Origin: Burkholderia multivorans ATCC BAA-247
Lineage (GTDB): Bacteria; Pseudomonadota; Gammaproteobacteria; Burkholderiales; Burkholderiaceae
Reading direction: 5' to 3'
DNA length: 64,000 nt
NCBI RefSeq assembly: GCF_000959525.1
Contig: NZ_CP009832.1
Coordinates: 2,728,001-2,792,000, forward strand
The notes under the pieces were generated by a model, which had not been told where the DNA came from, ran no database searches, and saw nothing but the letters and a program-made list of their open reading frames with translations. A program made the translations under genes and the position numbers. Shown in pieces: positions 36,261 to 44,767 of the stretch. Positions within the stretch are counted from its first letter, which is position 1, and each line of letters begins with the position of its first letter.

Positions 36261-36370
36261 CCAAGCCGAGCCGAGCCGAGCCGAGCCGAGCCGAGCCGAG
36301 CCAAGCCAAGCCAAGCCGAGCCGAGCCGAGCCGAGCCGGGCCGAGCCGGGCCGAGCCGGGCTGAGCTGAG
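36261..36370. repeat. Pentamer tandem repeat (CCGAG/CCAAG), 22 units
   Basis: The array consists of 22 in-register pentamers: mainly CCGAG, with CCAAG in four places, CCGGG alternating near the right end, and two final CTGAG units. The strand asymmetry is strong (few T on this strand). Such short-unit arrays are prone to slipped-strand length change and may serve as a variable-number marker. Confidence 0.95.
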
Positions 36371-36431
36371 TCAACCACGCCGAGCCGGGACACGCCGCTC
36401 CGAGCCCCACTCCCGCCCGCCGCCGCGCGAC

Positions 36432-37937
36432 TCAGCGAAACGCCGCGTACAGCGCGCCGAGGTCCAGATGCGCGGCGAACGTGTCCGCGAGCCGCTCCAG
36501 CGACGCCTCGCGCAGCGCCGGATAATCGATCCGTTCGGCGCGATCGAGCCCGGCCCACGCGAGCAGCGCCGTGCATGCGTCCGGCGCGTCGAACAGTCCG
36601 TGCACGTAGGTCGCGAGAATCTGCCCGTCCGCGGACAGCGCGCCGTCTGCACGCATGCCGCCCGCCGCCGCGCCGTCTTCCGCCAGCTCGAGGGCCGGCG
36701 ACGCGAGCGCGGGCCCGCGCGTGTCGCCCATATGGATTTCGTAGCCGTGTACCGCGGCGGCGCCCGGCAGCGCGAGGCGCCCGGTCACGTTCTTCAGCGT
36801 CTTGTCGGGCTGCAGCGTCGTCGCGAAATCGAGCAGCCCAAGCCCCGGCACGCTGCCGGGCGCGCCTTCGAGGCCGAGCGGATCGTCGAGCGTGCGGCCG
36901 AGCATCTGCATCCCGCCGCAGATGCCGATCACCTTGCCGCCGTAGCGCAGATGGCGCTGGATGACCGCTTCCCAGCCCGCCTCGCGCAGCCACGCGAGAT
37001 CGCGCTGCACGCTCTTCGAGCCGGGCAGGATCAGCAGGTCGGCGTTCGGCACGGGGCCGCTTTTCCAGTACGTGAATTCGACCTGCGGATGCGCGCGCAG
37101 CGGATCGAAGTCGGTGTGATTGCTGATGCGCGGCAGCGCCGGCACGACGACGCGCAGCACGCCCGCGTCGCTGCGCGCGGCCGCGCTGCGCGCCTGCGCG
37201 GGCAGCATGTCCTCAGCATCGAGCAGCAGCCCGTGCAGATACGGCAGCACGCCGAACACCGGCTTGCCCGTCTGCGCGCGCAGCCAGTCGAGGCCCGGCT
37301 CCAGCAGCGCGATATCGCCGCGGAAGCGGTTGATCACGAAGCCGCGCACGCGCGCGCGCTCGCTGTCCGACAGGCATGCGAGCGTGCCGACGAGATGCGC
37401 GAACACGCCGCCGCGGTCGATGTCGGCGACCAGCACGACCGGACAGTCGACGCGCTCGGCAAAGCCCATGTTCGCGATGTCGCCTTCGCGCAGGTTGATC
37501 TCGGCCGGGCTGCCGGCACCTTCGACGATCACCGCGTCGTAACGCGAGCGCAGCCGCGCGTACGATTCGAGCACCGCATCGAACGCGACCGGCTTGTAGT
37601 CGTGATACGCGCGCGCGTTGAGGTTCGCGCGCGCCTTGCCGTGGATGATCACCTGCGCGCCGCGATCGCTGGTCGGCTTCAGCAGCACCGGATTGAAATC
37701 CGTATGCGGCGCGACGCCGGCGGCCAGCGCCTGCAGCGCCTGCGCGCGGCCGATCTCGCCGCCGTCGGTCGTGACCGCGCTGTTGAGCGCCATGTTCTGC
37801 GGCTTGAACGGCGCGACGCGCACGCCGGCGCGGCGCGCAAGGCGGCACAGGCCCGCGACGAGCGTGCTCTTGCCCGCGTCGGACGTCGTGCCCTGGATCA
37901 TCAGCGTGCCGCGCGGCAGCAGGTCGGGTGCATTCAT
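36432..37937 (-). CDS. cobQ: Cobyric acid synthase
   Basis: This 501-residue glutamine amidotransferase amidates four carboxylates of adenosylcobyrinic acid a,c-diamide. The N-terminal dethiobiotin-synthetase-like ATPase domain has [15 protein letters not shown] and KPQNMALNS. The C-terminal class I amidotransferase-like domain has the nucleophile Cys in ICGGMQMLG and the His in HGYEIHMG and YVHGLFD. It is transcribed away from cobU, with a 77-bp gap between starts. It belongs to the cobalamin region 36.4-46.5 kb. Repeats lie just beyond its stop. Confidence 0.96.
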   Translation of the reverse strand: MNAPDLLPRGTLMIQGTTSDAGKSTLVAGLCRLARRAGVRVAPFKPQNMALNSAVTTDGGEIGRAQALQALAAGVAPHTDFNPVLLKPTSDRGAQVIIHGKARANLNARAYHDYKPVAFDAVLESYARLRSRYDAVIVEGAGSPAEINLREGDIANMGFAERVDCPVVLVADIDRGGVFAHLVGTLACLSDSERARVRGFVINRFRGDIALLEPGLDWLRAQTGKPVFGVLPYLHGLLLDAEDMLPAQARSAAARSDAGVLRVVVPALPRISNHTDFDPLRAHPQVEFTYWKSGPVPNADLLILPGSKSVQRDLAWLREAGWEAVIQRHLRYGGKVIGICGGMQMLGRTLDDPLGLEGAPGSVPGLGLLDFATTLQPDKTLKNVTGRLALPGAAAVHGYEIHMGDTRGPALASPALELAEDGAAAGGMRADGALSADGQILATYVHGLFDAPDACTALLAWAGLDRAERIDYPALREASLERLADTFAAHLDLGALYAAFR

Positions 37938-37970
37938 CGTGAGAAAAATCCGGAGCGACGCAAAGGCGGC

Positions 37971-37976
37971 ATTATC
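37971..37976 (-). promoter_or_regulatory. -10 box for cobQ
   Basis: The minus strand reads GATAAT 34 bp before the cobQ ATG in the short divergent gap with cobU. The -35 is weak. Confidence 0.35.
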
Positions 37977-38002
37977 GCCCGCGTCGCGACGCGCGGCGCC
38001 GT

Positions 38003-38008
38003 TACAAT
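38003..38008 (+). promoter_or_regulatory. -10 box for cobU, close to the start codon
   Basis: TACAAT ends six bases before the cobU ATG at 38015. A transcript begun at the usual distance would start at or next to the ATG, so the mRNA may be leaderless. The -35 is weak. Confidence 0.4.
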
Positions 38009-38014
38009 CACGCG

Positions 38015-38575
38015 ATGATTCCGCACGACCTCACCTTCGTTCTCGGCGGCGCGCGCTCGGGCAAGAGCGCCTACGCCGAACGGCTCGCCGCCGACAGCGG
38101 CCGCCCCGTCACCTACATCGCGACGGCCGCCGCGACGGCCGACGATGCCGAATTCGCGAGCCGCATCGCGCACCATCGCGCGCGCCGGCCCGCGGACTGG
38201 GGCTTCGCCGATGCGCCGGTCGCGCTCGCCGAGACGCTCGCGCAACTCGACGATCCGCGCGCATGCCTGCTCGTCGACTGCCTGACGCTGTGGCTCGCGA
38301 ACCTGCTGTGCCCGGCCGACGGCGAACCGCTCGACGCGGCACGCTACGCGGCGCACGTCGATGCGCTCGACGCGGCGCTGCGCGGCGCGCGCGCGAAGGT
38401 GATCGTGGTCAGCAACGAGATCGGCCTCGGCGTCGTACCGCTCGGCTCGGTCACGCGCCGCTACGTCGACGAACTCGGGCGGCTGAACCAGCGCATCGCG
38501 GCGCTCGCGACGCGCGTGACGCTGCTCGTCGCGGGCCTGCCGCTCGACATCAAGCCGGGAGCGCCGACATGCTGA
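38015..38575 (+). CDS. cobU: Bifunctional adenosylcobinamide kinase / adenosylcobinamide-phosphate guanylyltransferase
   Basis: This 186-residue enzyme phosphorylates adenosylcobinamide and then transfers GMP to form adenosylcobinamide-GDP, ready for the lower ligand. The P-loop GGARSGKS is at residues 11-18, followed by [17 protein letters not shown] and the [12 protein letters not shown] block with the guanylylation region. The start at 38015 lacks a Shine-Dalgarno and may be leaderless. The stop overlaps the cbiB start, so cobU-cbiB-cobD-btuF are a coupled operon. Confidence 0.95.
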   Translation: MIPHDLTFVLGGARSGKSAYAERLAADSGRPVTYIATAAATADDAEFASRIAHHRARRPADWGFADAPVALAETLAQLDDPRACLLVDCLTLWLANLLCPADGEPLDAARYAAHVDALDAALRGARAKVIVVSNEIGLGVVPLGSVTRRYVDELGRLNQRIAALATRVTLLVAGLPLDIKPGAPTC

Positions 38576-39513
38576 TGCTGTCGCTGCCGATCGTCGCGAT
38601 GCTCGCGGTCGCGGCCGCGTTCGTCGACCGCGTATTCGGCGAGCCGGCCGGCTGGCATCCGCTCGTCGCGTTCGGACGGCTCGCGGCACGCATCGAGGCC
38701 GCGCTGAACACCGGCCGGCGCGGCCGCATCGCCGGCGTGGCCGCATGGGCGGCGGCCGTCGTGCCGCCGGTCGCGCTCGCCACCCTGCTCGCGGCCGCAC
38801 TGCCGTGGCCGCTCGCGGCCGCGCTGCACGTCGCGCTGCTCTGGTTCGCGCTCGGCGCGAAGAGCCTCACCGAACACGTCGCGCCGATCGCCGCCGCGCT
38901 GCTGCGCCGCGACCTCGACGCGGCGCGCACGCTGACCGCGCGCATCGTGTCGCGCGACACGAGTGCGGCCGACGAAGAAGCGCTGTCGCGTGCGGCCGTC
39001 GAATCGGCGCTCGAAAACGGCAATGATGCGATCTTCGGCGCGCTGTTCTGGTTCGTCGTCGCCGGCGGCCCGGGCGCATTGCTGTTCCGCCTCGCGAACA
39101 CGCTCGACGCGATGTGGGGCTACCGCACGCCGCGCTTCGCGACGTTCGGCTGGGCCGCCGCACGCATCGACGACGCGCTGAACTGGATCCCCGCGCGTCT
39201 GACCGCAGCGAGCTACGCGCTGCTCGGCGACACGGCCGCCGCCTGGCGCTGCTGGCGCACGCAGGCGCACCGCTGGGACAGCCCCAACGCGGGCCCCGTG
39301 ATGGCGGCCGGCGCCGGGAGCCTGAACGTGCGGCTCGGCGGCCCGGCCGTCTATCACGGCGCGCTCGAGGATCGCCCCGCGCTCGGTACCGGCGCGCTCG
39401 CGACGGCCGCGCACGTCGTCGCCGCGCTCTCGCTCGTCACGCGCACGCTCGCACTGTGGCTCGCGCTGCTCGTCGCGAGCGCCGCGCTCGTCATGGCCGC
39501 TCATCATGTCTGA
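38569..39513 (+). CDS. cbiB: Adenosylcobinamide-phosphate synthase
   Basis: This 314-residue inner-membrane enzyme attaches (R)-1-amino-2-propanol O-phosphate to adenosylcobyric acid. It has several hydrophobic helices and the family motifs DRVFGEPAGWHPLVAFG, LENGNDAIFGALFWF, ANTLDAMWGYR, WIPARLTA and DSPNAGPVMAAGAG. The start may be 38569 or 38575 (MLML); both overlap the cobU stop. The 3' end overlaps cobD by eight bases. The aminopropanol phosphate it uses is made by the next gene. Confidence 0.95.
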   Translation: MLMLSLPIVAMLAVAAAFVDRVFGEPAGWHPLVAFGRLAARIEAALNTGRRGRIAGVAAWAAAVVPPVALATLLAAALPWPLAAALHVALLWFALGAKSLTEHVAPIAAALLRRDLDAARTLTARIVSRDTSAADEEALSRAAVESALENGNDAIFGALFWFVVAGGPGALLFRLANTLDAMWGYRTPRFATFGWAAARIDDALNWIPARLTAASYALLGDTAAAWRCWRTQAHRWDSPNAGPVMAAGAGSLNVRLGGPAVYHGALEDRPALGTGALATAAHVVAALSLVTRTLALWLALLVASAALVMAAHHV

Positions 39514-40525
39514 TACTCCGATCGCGCACGGCGGCAATCTGTACGAAGCCGCGCGCCGCTACGGCATTCCCTACGAGGCATGGCTCGACCTGTCGACCGG
39601 CATCAACCCGGTCGGCTACCCGGTGCCGCCGGTGCCGGCCGACGCATGGCGGCGGCTGCCCGACGACGGCGATGGCCTCGCCGGCTGCGCGGCGCGCTAC
39701 TACGGCGTGCGCGACGATGCGCACGTGCTGCCCGTCGCCGGCAGCCAGGCCGCGATCCGTGCGCTGCCTGCGCTGCTGCCGCCCGGCGACGCCGGCGTCG
39801 CACCGCTCGCATACGGCGAATATGCGCCCGCGTTCGCGCGGCACGGCCATCGCGTCGTGCCGCTCGACATCGCCGCCGACGCACTGCCGGCCACGCTGCG
39901 CCATGCGATCGTCGGCAACCCGAACAATCCGACCGCTGAATCGGTTTCCGTCGGGCGCCTGCTCGGCTGGCATGCGCAGCTCGCTGCGCGCGGCGGCACG
40001 CTGATCGTCGACGAAGCGTTTGCCGATACCGGCGCCGTCGATTCGCTCGCGTCCTACGCCGATCGGCCCGGTCTCGTCGTGCTGCGCTCGGTCGGCAAGT
40101 TCTTCGGTCTGGCCGGCATCCGCGCGGGCTTCGTGCTCGCGCACCCCGCGCAAATCGGCGCGCTGCGCGCGCTGCTCGGCGCGTGGACGGTCGGCGGTCC
40201 CGCGCGCCACGCGGTCGCCGCCGCGTTCGCCGATCGCGCCTGGCAGGCCGCCGCGCGCGAACGGCTCGCGGCCGACGGCGCACGACTCGCCGCGCTGCTG
40301 CGCGCGCACGGCTTCGCGGTGCGCGCGACGCCGCTGTACAGCTGGACCGACGACGCGCGCGCGGCGGCGCTGCATGCGGCGCTCGCGACGCGCGGCATCT
40401 GGACGCGCTACTTCGCGCAACCGTCGAGCGTGCGCATCGGGCTGCCGGGCAGCGAAGCCGAATGGCAGCGCATCGCCGACGCGCTCGCGCAATGCGTGCC
40501 GACGCTGGAGCGCGCATCGGCATGA
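39506..40525 (+). CDS. cobD: Threonine-phosphate decarboxylase
   Basis: This is a 339-residue class I/II aminotransferase-fold PLP enzyme that decarboxylates L-threonine O-3-phosphate to aminopropanol phosphate for the nucleotide loop. It begins HGGNLYEAARRYGI, contains LDLSTGINPVGY, NPNNPT and DEAF, and has the PLP lysine in SVGKFFGLAGIRAGF. In the Pseudomonas naming this is CobC. It overlaps cbiB upstream, and its stop overlaps the btuF start (ATGA). Confidence 0.94.
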   Translation: MSDTPIAHGGNLYEAARRYGIPYEAWLDLSTGINPVGYPVPPVPADAWRRLPDDGDGLAGCAARYYGVRDDAHVLPVAGSQAAIRALPALLPPGDAGVAPLAYGEYAPAFARHGHRVVPLDIAADALPATLRHAIVGNPNNPTAESVSVGRLLGWHAQLAARGGTLIVDEAFADTGAVDSLASYADRPGLVVLRSVGKFFGLAGIRAGFVLAHPAQIGALRALLGAWTVGGPARHAVAAAFADRAWQAAARERLAADGARLAALLRAHGFAVRATPLYSWTDDARAAALHAALATRGIWTRYFAQPSSVRIGLPGSEAEWQRIADALAQCVPTLERASA

Positions 40526-41439
40526 ACACCCGCTCGTTGCGCCCGCTGCTGTCCGCAGCCATGCTCGCGCTGCTCGCCCACGCGCCGCTCGCACACGCGG
40601 ACGTCAGCGCACGCGACGACGCCGGCCTGACCGTCACGCTGCCCGCGCCCGCGCGACGCGTGATCAGCCTCGCGCCGCACGTGACCGAACTCCTGTACGC
40701 GGCCGGCGGCGGCGCCAAGCTCGTCGGCACCGTCACGTACAGCGATTACCCGCCGGCCGCGAAGTCGGTGCCGCGCGTCGGCGACAACAAGGCGCTCGAC
40801 CTCGAGCGGATCGCCGCGCTGCGGCCGGACCTGATCGTCGTCTGGCGGCACGGCAATGCCGAGCGACAGACCGATGCGCTGCGTGCACTGCACATTCCGC
40901 TCTTCGTCAGCGATCCGAAGCATCTGGACGACATCGCGTCGTCGCTGCGCCGGCTCGGCACGCTGCTCGGCACGCAGCCGGCCGCCGATGCGGCGGCCGC
41001 GTCGTTCGAGCGCGACATCGCGGCCCTGCGTGCACGCTACGCGGCGCGCGCGCCCGTCACGGTGTTCTTCCAGGCATGGGACCGCCCTCTGATGACGCTG
41101 AACGGCACGCATCTGATCAGCGACGTGATCGCGCTGTGCGGCGGCCGCAACGTGTTCGCGTCGCTGAAGCCGCTCGTGCCGACCGTCACCGACGAAGCGG
41201 TGCTTGCCGCGAATCCGGAAGCGATCGTGACGACGAGCGGCGGCGCGACGCGCTCGGACCAGGCGCTGCCGAGCCTCGAACGCTGGCGTGCATGGCCCGC
41301 GATGACGGCCGTCGCGCGCAACAACCTGTTCGCGATCGACGGCGATCTGCTGACGCGACCCGCGCCGCGCATCGCGGACGGCGCAGCCGCGCTCTGTACC
41401 GACCTCGATGCTGCACGCGCGCGCCGGCCGGCGCACTGA
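40522..41439 (+). CDS. btuF: Cobalamin-binding periplasmic protein (BtuF-like)
   Basis: This 305-residue protein is exported by a signal peptide ending at APLAHA (about residue 26). It has the class III solute-binding fold with ISLAPHVTELLYAAG, GTVTYSDYP and LIVVWRHGN, as in BtuF. It should deliver cobalamin or its precursors to the BtuC-BtuD transporter, whose genes sit in the converging operon. The start at 40522 overlaps the cobD stop by four bases. It is the last gene of its operon. Confidence 0.9.
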   Translation: MNTRSLRPLLSAAMLALLAHAPLAHADVSARDDAGLTVTLPAPARRVISLAPHVTELLYAAGGGAKLVGTVTYSDYPPAAKSVPRVGDNKALDLERIAALRPDLIVVWRHGNAERQTDALRALHIPLFVSDPKHLDDIASSLRRLGTLLGTQPAADAAAASFERDIAALRARYAARAPVTVFFQAWDRPLMTLNGTHLISDVIALCGGRNVFASLKPLVPTVTDEAVLAANPEAIVTTSGGATRSDQALPSLERWRAWPAMTAVARNNLFAIDGDLLTRPAPRIADGAAALCTDLDAARARRPAH

Positions 41440-41505
41440 AAGACGATCGCGGCCGCCGTTCTGCGCGCCGGCGCGTGAACCGGCGCATGCCGTGCCGATA
41501 ACGCG

Positions 41506-42093
41506 CTACGCGTCGTCCCATTGCACGACGTCCCACGCATCGCCGCCATCGTCCGCTCGCAGCCAGACGACACCGCCCGTCGGCACGGGCCGCGCGAGCA
41601 GCGTGTCGAGCGGCACGCGCAGCACATGGGCCGCGAACGCGCGAATCACGCCCGCATGCGTGACGATCCATTGCGGGACGCCGAGCCGCGCGATCGCGTC
41701 CGCGCGCTGCACGACGCGTGCGGCAAACTGCGCGACGCTTTCGCCGCCGTGCGCACGCGCATGCATCAGATCGGCAGCCCATGCATCGAGCGCCGCACGG
41801 TCGATGTCGTTCCAGCGCTGCATTTCCCACGCGCCGAAATCGAGTTCCTGCCAGCCGGCGTCGCGTTCGCACGGCACGCCGCACATGTGCGCGAGCCGGT
41901 CGGCGACCGTCGCGCAGCGCGTGAGCGGACTCGTGCCGATGCACGCGGGCAGCGGCGCGCCGAGTGCGGTCAGCCGATCGTGCAGCAGGCGCGCGGCCGC
42001 GTCGGCAGAACCGGCGAGCGGCACGTCGGTGCGTCCGTAGCAGACCCCCGACGCGACCGCGACGGCCGGATGACGGATCAGGACGACATCCAT
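41506..42093 (-). CDS. cobC: Alpha-ribazole phosphatase-like histidine phosphatase
   Basis: This is a 195-residue member of the histidine phosphatase superfamily. The catalytic motif appears as IRHPAVAVASGVCYGRTDVPL, with R7-H8 followed by P instead of the common G; the Pro variant is frequent in CobC-like proteins. The second conserved part VTHAGVIRAF is intact. In the cobalamin context it would remove the 5'-phosphate from alpha-ribazole phosphate or cobalamin phosphate. The start at 42093 overlaps the end of cobS by 16 bases. It is the last gene of btuC-btuD-cobT-cobS-cobC and converges on btuF. Confidence 0.88.
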   Translation of the reverse strand: MDVVLIRHPAVAVASGVCYGRTDVPLAGSADAAARLLHDRLTALGAPLPACIGTSPLTRCATVADRLAHMCGVPCERDAGWQELDFGAWEMQRWNDIDRAALDAWAADLMHARAHGGESVAQFAARVVQRADAIARLGVPQWIVTHAGVIRAFAAHVLRVPLDTLLARPVPTGGVVWLRADDGGDAWDVVQWDDA

Positions 42094-42851
42094 CCGAGCA
42101 TCACCAGATAGATCGCGAGCTCGCTCGCCTGCTGCGCGAAGCCGAGACAGTCGCCCGTATAGCCGCCGATCCGCTTCACGAAATAGCGCGCCGCACACGC
42201 GCGCACGAGCGCGAGTGCGACGAGCGCCGCGACGCCCGCGCGCCAGTCCGGCCAGAACAGCCACGGCAGACCGAATGCGGCCGCCATGCACGCTGCGCGC
42301 GCGTTCATCCGCTGCGCGACCGGCTTCGCCTTGCCTTCGGGCCGCACGTAGTCGAGCGACAGCAGCAGGCTCACGGCCGCCGCGCGGCTCGCCGCATGCG
42401 CGGCGATCATCGTCCACGCGGCGCGCAGCGGCGGCATCGCGGCCAGCGCCTGCCACTTCAGGCCGAGCGCGACGATCAGCGCGACCGCGCCGAACGTGCC
42501 GATCCGCGAGTCGTGCATGATGCGCAGCACGTCGTCGCGCGTATAGCCGCCGCCGAACGCGTCGCAGCTGTCGGCGAGACCGTCCTCGTGAAACGCGCCC
42601 GTCGCGAGCAGGGTCGCGGCCATCGACAGCCCGACGGCGATCGACGCGGGCAGCACGCGCAGCGCAGCGAGATAGACGAGCGCACCCCATGCGCCGACGC
42701 AGGCGCCGACGAGCGGGAAATAGCGCGCGGCCTGGTCGAGATCGCCGGCCGCGTAGCCGATCGCCTTCGGCACCGGCACGCGCGTGAAATAGCCGAGCGC
42801 GACGAAGAAGTACCGCACTTCCGCGCGCACGCCGCGGGCCGGCTCACGCAT
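42078..42851 (-). CDS. cobS: Adenosylcobinamide-GDP ribazoletransferase (cobalamin synthase)
   Basis: This 257-residue inner-membrane enzyme joins adenosylcobinamide-GDP to alpha-ribazole to complete cobalamin (phosphate). It has six or so hydrophobic helices and the motifs FFVALGYFTRVPVP, TGAFHEDGLADSCDAFGGG and IMHDSRIGTFGA. The acidic DGLAD motif is the expected active site. I prefer the start at 42851 (MREPARGVRAEVRYFF); the longer in-frame start at 42941 would overlap cobT by nearly 100 bp. With 42851 the overlap is eight bases. Confidence 0.94.
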   Translation of the reverse strand: MREPARGVRAEVRYFFVALGYFTRVPVPKAIGYAAGDLDQAARYFPLVGACVGAWGALVYLAALRVLPASIAVGLSMAATLLATGAFHEDGLADSCDAFGGGYTRDDVLRIMHDSRIGTFGAVALIVALGLKWQALAAMPPLRAAWTMIAAHAASRAAAVSLLLSLDYVRPEGKAKPVAQRMNARAACMAAAFGLPWLFWPDWRAGVAALVALALVRACAARYFVKRIGGYTGDCLGFAQQASELAIYLVMLGWMSS

Positions 42852-43899
42852 CACGATTGTCGACGCCCGCGGATTCGAAGCTCGCCATCTCGGCGAGAAA
42901 CGCGGCGGCCGCGCGCACGAGCGGCAGCGCGAGCGCGGCACCCGTCCCTTCGCCGAGCCGCAGGTCGAGCGCGAGCAGCGGCTTCGCGCCGAAATGCTCG
43001 AGCATCCGCCGGTGGCCGGCCTCGTGCGATGCGTGCGAGAACACGCAGTAGTCGCGCACGCCCGGCGCGAGCCGCTCGGCGACGAGCAGCGCGGACGTCG
43101 AGATGAAGCCGTCGACGAGGATCGTCATCCGCTCGCTCGCGGCCGCGAGGTACGCGCCCGTCATCATCGCGATCTCGAAACCGCCGAACGTCGCGAGCAC
43201 GTCGAGCGGCGCAATCGCGTGCGAGTGCCGCGCGAGCGCACGCGCAAGTACCGCGCGCTTGTGCGCGAGACCCTGATCGTCGAGACCCGTGCCGCGGCCG
43301 ACGCACGCGTCGATCGGCACATCGAGCAGCCGGCTCATCAGGCACGCGGCCGCCGACGTGTTCGCGATCCCCATCTCGCCGAAGCCGATCACGTTCGTGC
43401 CGAGCGCCGCATGATGACGCACGCGCGCCGCGCCGGCCGCGAGCGCCGCCATCGCGTCGTCGCGCGTCATCGCCGGCTCGACCGCGAAATTGCGCGTGCC
43501 GCGGCCGATCGGCAGCGACACGAGCCGCTCGGACGCCGGCAACGGCGACGCGACGCCCGCATCGACGATCTCGAGTTCGCTTTGCGCGACGCCCGAGAAC
43601 GCATTGATCGCCGCGCCGCCGGCGAGAAAGTTGGCGACCATCTGCGCGGTCACCGATTGCGGATACGGGCTCACGCCTTCCACCGCGATCCCGTGATCGC
43701 CGGCGAACACGATCATCGCCGGGCGCTGCACGCGCGGCTGCTCGGTGCGCTGGATCAGCCCGATCTGCAACGCGAGCGCCTCGAGCTGGCCGAGACTGCC
43801 AGGCGGCTTCGTCTTGTGGTCGATCACGTGCTGCAGGCGCTTGCGCAGCGCATCGTCGAGCGGCGCGATCGGCGGAAGGAATTCGGTCGGAGTGGTCAT
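42844..43899 (-). CDS. cobT: Nicotinate-nucleotide--dimethylbenzimidazole phosphoribosyltransferase
   Basis: This 351-residue enzyme makes alpha-ribazole phosphate from dimethylbenzimidazole and nicotinate mononucleotide, activating the lower ligand. Family motifs are TKPPGSLGQLE, FAGDHGIAVEGVSPYP and LRLGEGTGAALALPL, the last with the catalytic Glu. The start MTTPTEFLPP at 43899 is preferred to the upstream in-frame ATG at 44004, which would reach into btuD. It lies 52 bp after btuD in the riboswitch-controlled operon. Confidence 0.95.
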   Translation of the reverse strand: MTTPTEFLPPIAPLDDALRKRLQHVIDHKTKPPGSLGQLEALALQIGLIQRTEQPRVQRPAMIVFAGDHGIAVEGVSPYPQSVTAQMVANFLAGGAAINAFSGVAQSELEIVDAGVASPLPASERLVSLPIGRGTRNFAVEPAMTRDDAMAALAAGAARVRHHAALGTNVIGFGEMGIANTSAAACLMSRLLDVPIDACVGRGTGLDDQGLAHKRAVLARALARHSHAIAPLDVLATFGGFEIAMMTGAYLAAASERMTILVDGFISTSALLVAERLAPGVRDYCVFSHASHEAGHRRMLEHFGAKPLLALDLRLGEGTGAALALPLVRAAAAFLAEMASFESAGVDNRDA

Positions 43900-43951
43900 C
43901 GAAAGGGAGCCTCGTCGGCGCGGCTTGCGCCGTACGCCGGAACAATGGAAA

Positions 43952-44767
43952 TCATGCGCGCCGCTCGGGCCACGCGGGCAGCAATGCATCGCGGCCGTTT
44001 TCACGGATCAGCACGAGCGGATAGCCGAACGCGTCGCTCGCCCGTTCGGGCGTGAGCACGTCGCATACCGGCCCGGACCATGCTTGGCCGCGGCCGTCGA
44101 GCAGCAGCGCATGCGTCGCGAAACGTCGCGCGAGATTCAGGTCGTGGCACGAGAACAGCACGGTGCGCGCGCGCGCGTGAACCCAGTCGGTCAGCGCGGT
44201 CAGGCAGTCGATCTGGTGATGCAGATCCAGATGCGCGAGCGGCTCGTCGAGCAGCATCAGCGGCGCGTCCTGGCACAGCGTCGCGGCCAGTGCGACGCGC
44301 TGCCGCTCGCCGCCCGACAGCGACAGCACGTCGCGCCCTGCGAGCGCGCTCAGGCCGAACGTCGCGAGCGCGGCGCGCGCCGCCTCGCGGTCTCCGTCGC
44401 GCTCCCAGCCCCAGCCGGCGAGATACGGAAAGCGGTTGAGCAGCACCGTGTCGAACACCGTCGCGCTGAATGCGTCGTGCAGTTGCTGCGGCATCAGCGC
44501 GCGGCGCTGCGCGAGTTGCGCGGGCGGCCATGCGGACAACGGCCGGCCGTCGATCTCGACATTGCCGCCGGCCGGCGGCCGCAGTCCCGCGAGCGTCGCG
44601 AGCAGCGTCGTCTTGCCGGCGCCGTTCGGGCCCGCGACGCACCAGATTTCGCCGGGCCGGAACGCCTGCGTGAACGCCGCGAGCAGCGTGCGTGCGCCGG
44701 CCTTCAGCGTCAGGTCGCGCGCTGCGTAGGCGCCTTGTTCTGCGGCATCGAACCTGGCCGCGGTCAT
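43952..44767 (-). CDS. btuD: Cobalamin ABC transporter ATP-binding protein (BtuD-like)
   Basis: This is a 271-residue ATPase subunit that powers cobalamin import across the inner membrane. Walker A is GPNGAGKTT, the signature motif LSGGERQRVALA, and Walker B LMLLDEPLAHLDLHHQ, with the switch His in SCHDLNLA. The FecCD/BtuCD-type class is inferred from its operon partner BtuC. The start at 44767 overlaps the btuC stop by four bases (ATGA). BtuF is encoded in the converging operon. Confidence 0.92.
   Translation of the reverse strand: MTAARFDAAEQGAYAARDLTLKAGARTLLAAFTQAFRPGEIWCVAGPNGAGKTTLLATLAGLRPPAGGNVEIDGRPLSAWPPAQLAQRRALMPQQLHDAFSATVFDTVLLNRFPYLAGWGWERDGDREAARAALATFGLSALAGRDVLSLSGGERQRVALAATLCQDAPLMLLDEPLAHLDLHHQIDCLTALTDWVHARARTVLFSCHDLNLARRFATHALLLDGRGQAWSGPVCDVLTPERASDAFGYPLVLIRENGRDALLPAWPERRA

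Noticed and set aside
36112-36370. CRISPR-like array
   Set aside because: Units are 5-10 bp and directly tandem with no spacers, and no cas genes are near.
36181-36370. Repeat region as coding sequence (repeating AEPSR peptide)
   Set aside because: The long frame through it is antisense to cobQ, has no ribosome binding site, and the repeat reads through equally in several frames.
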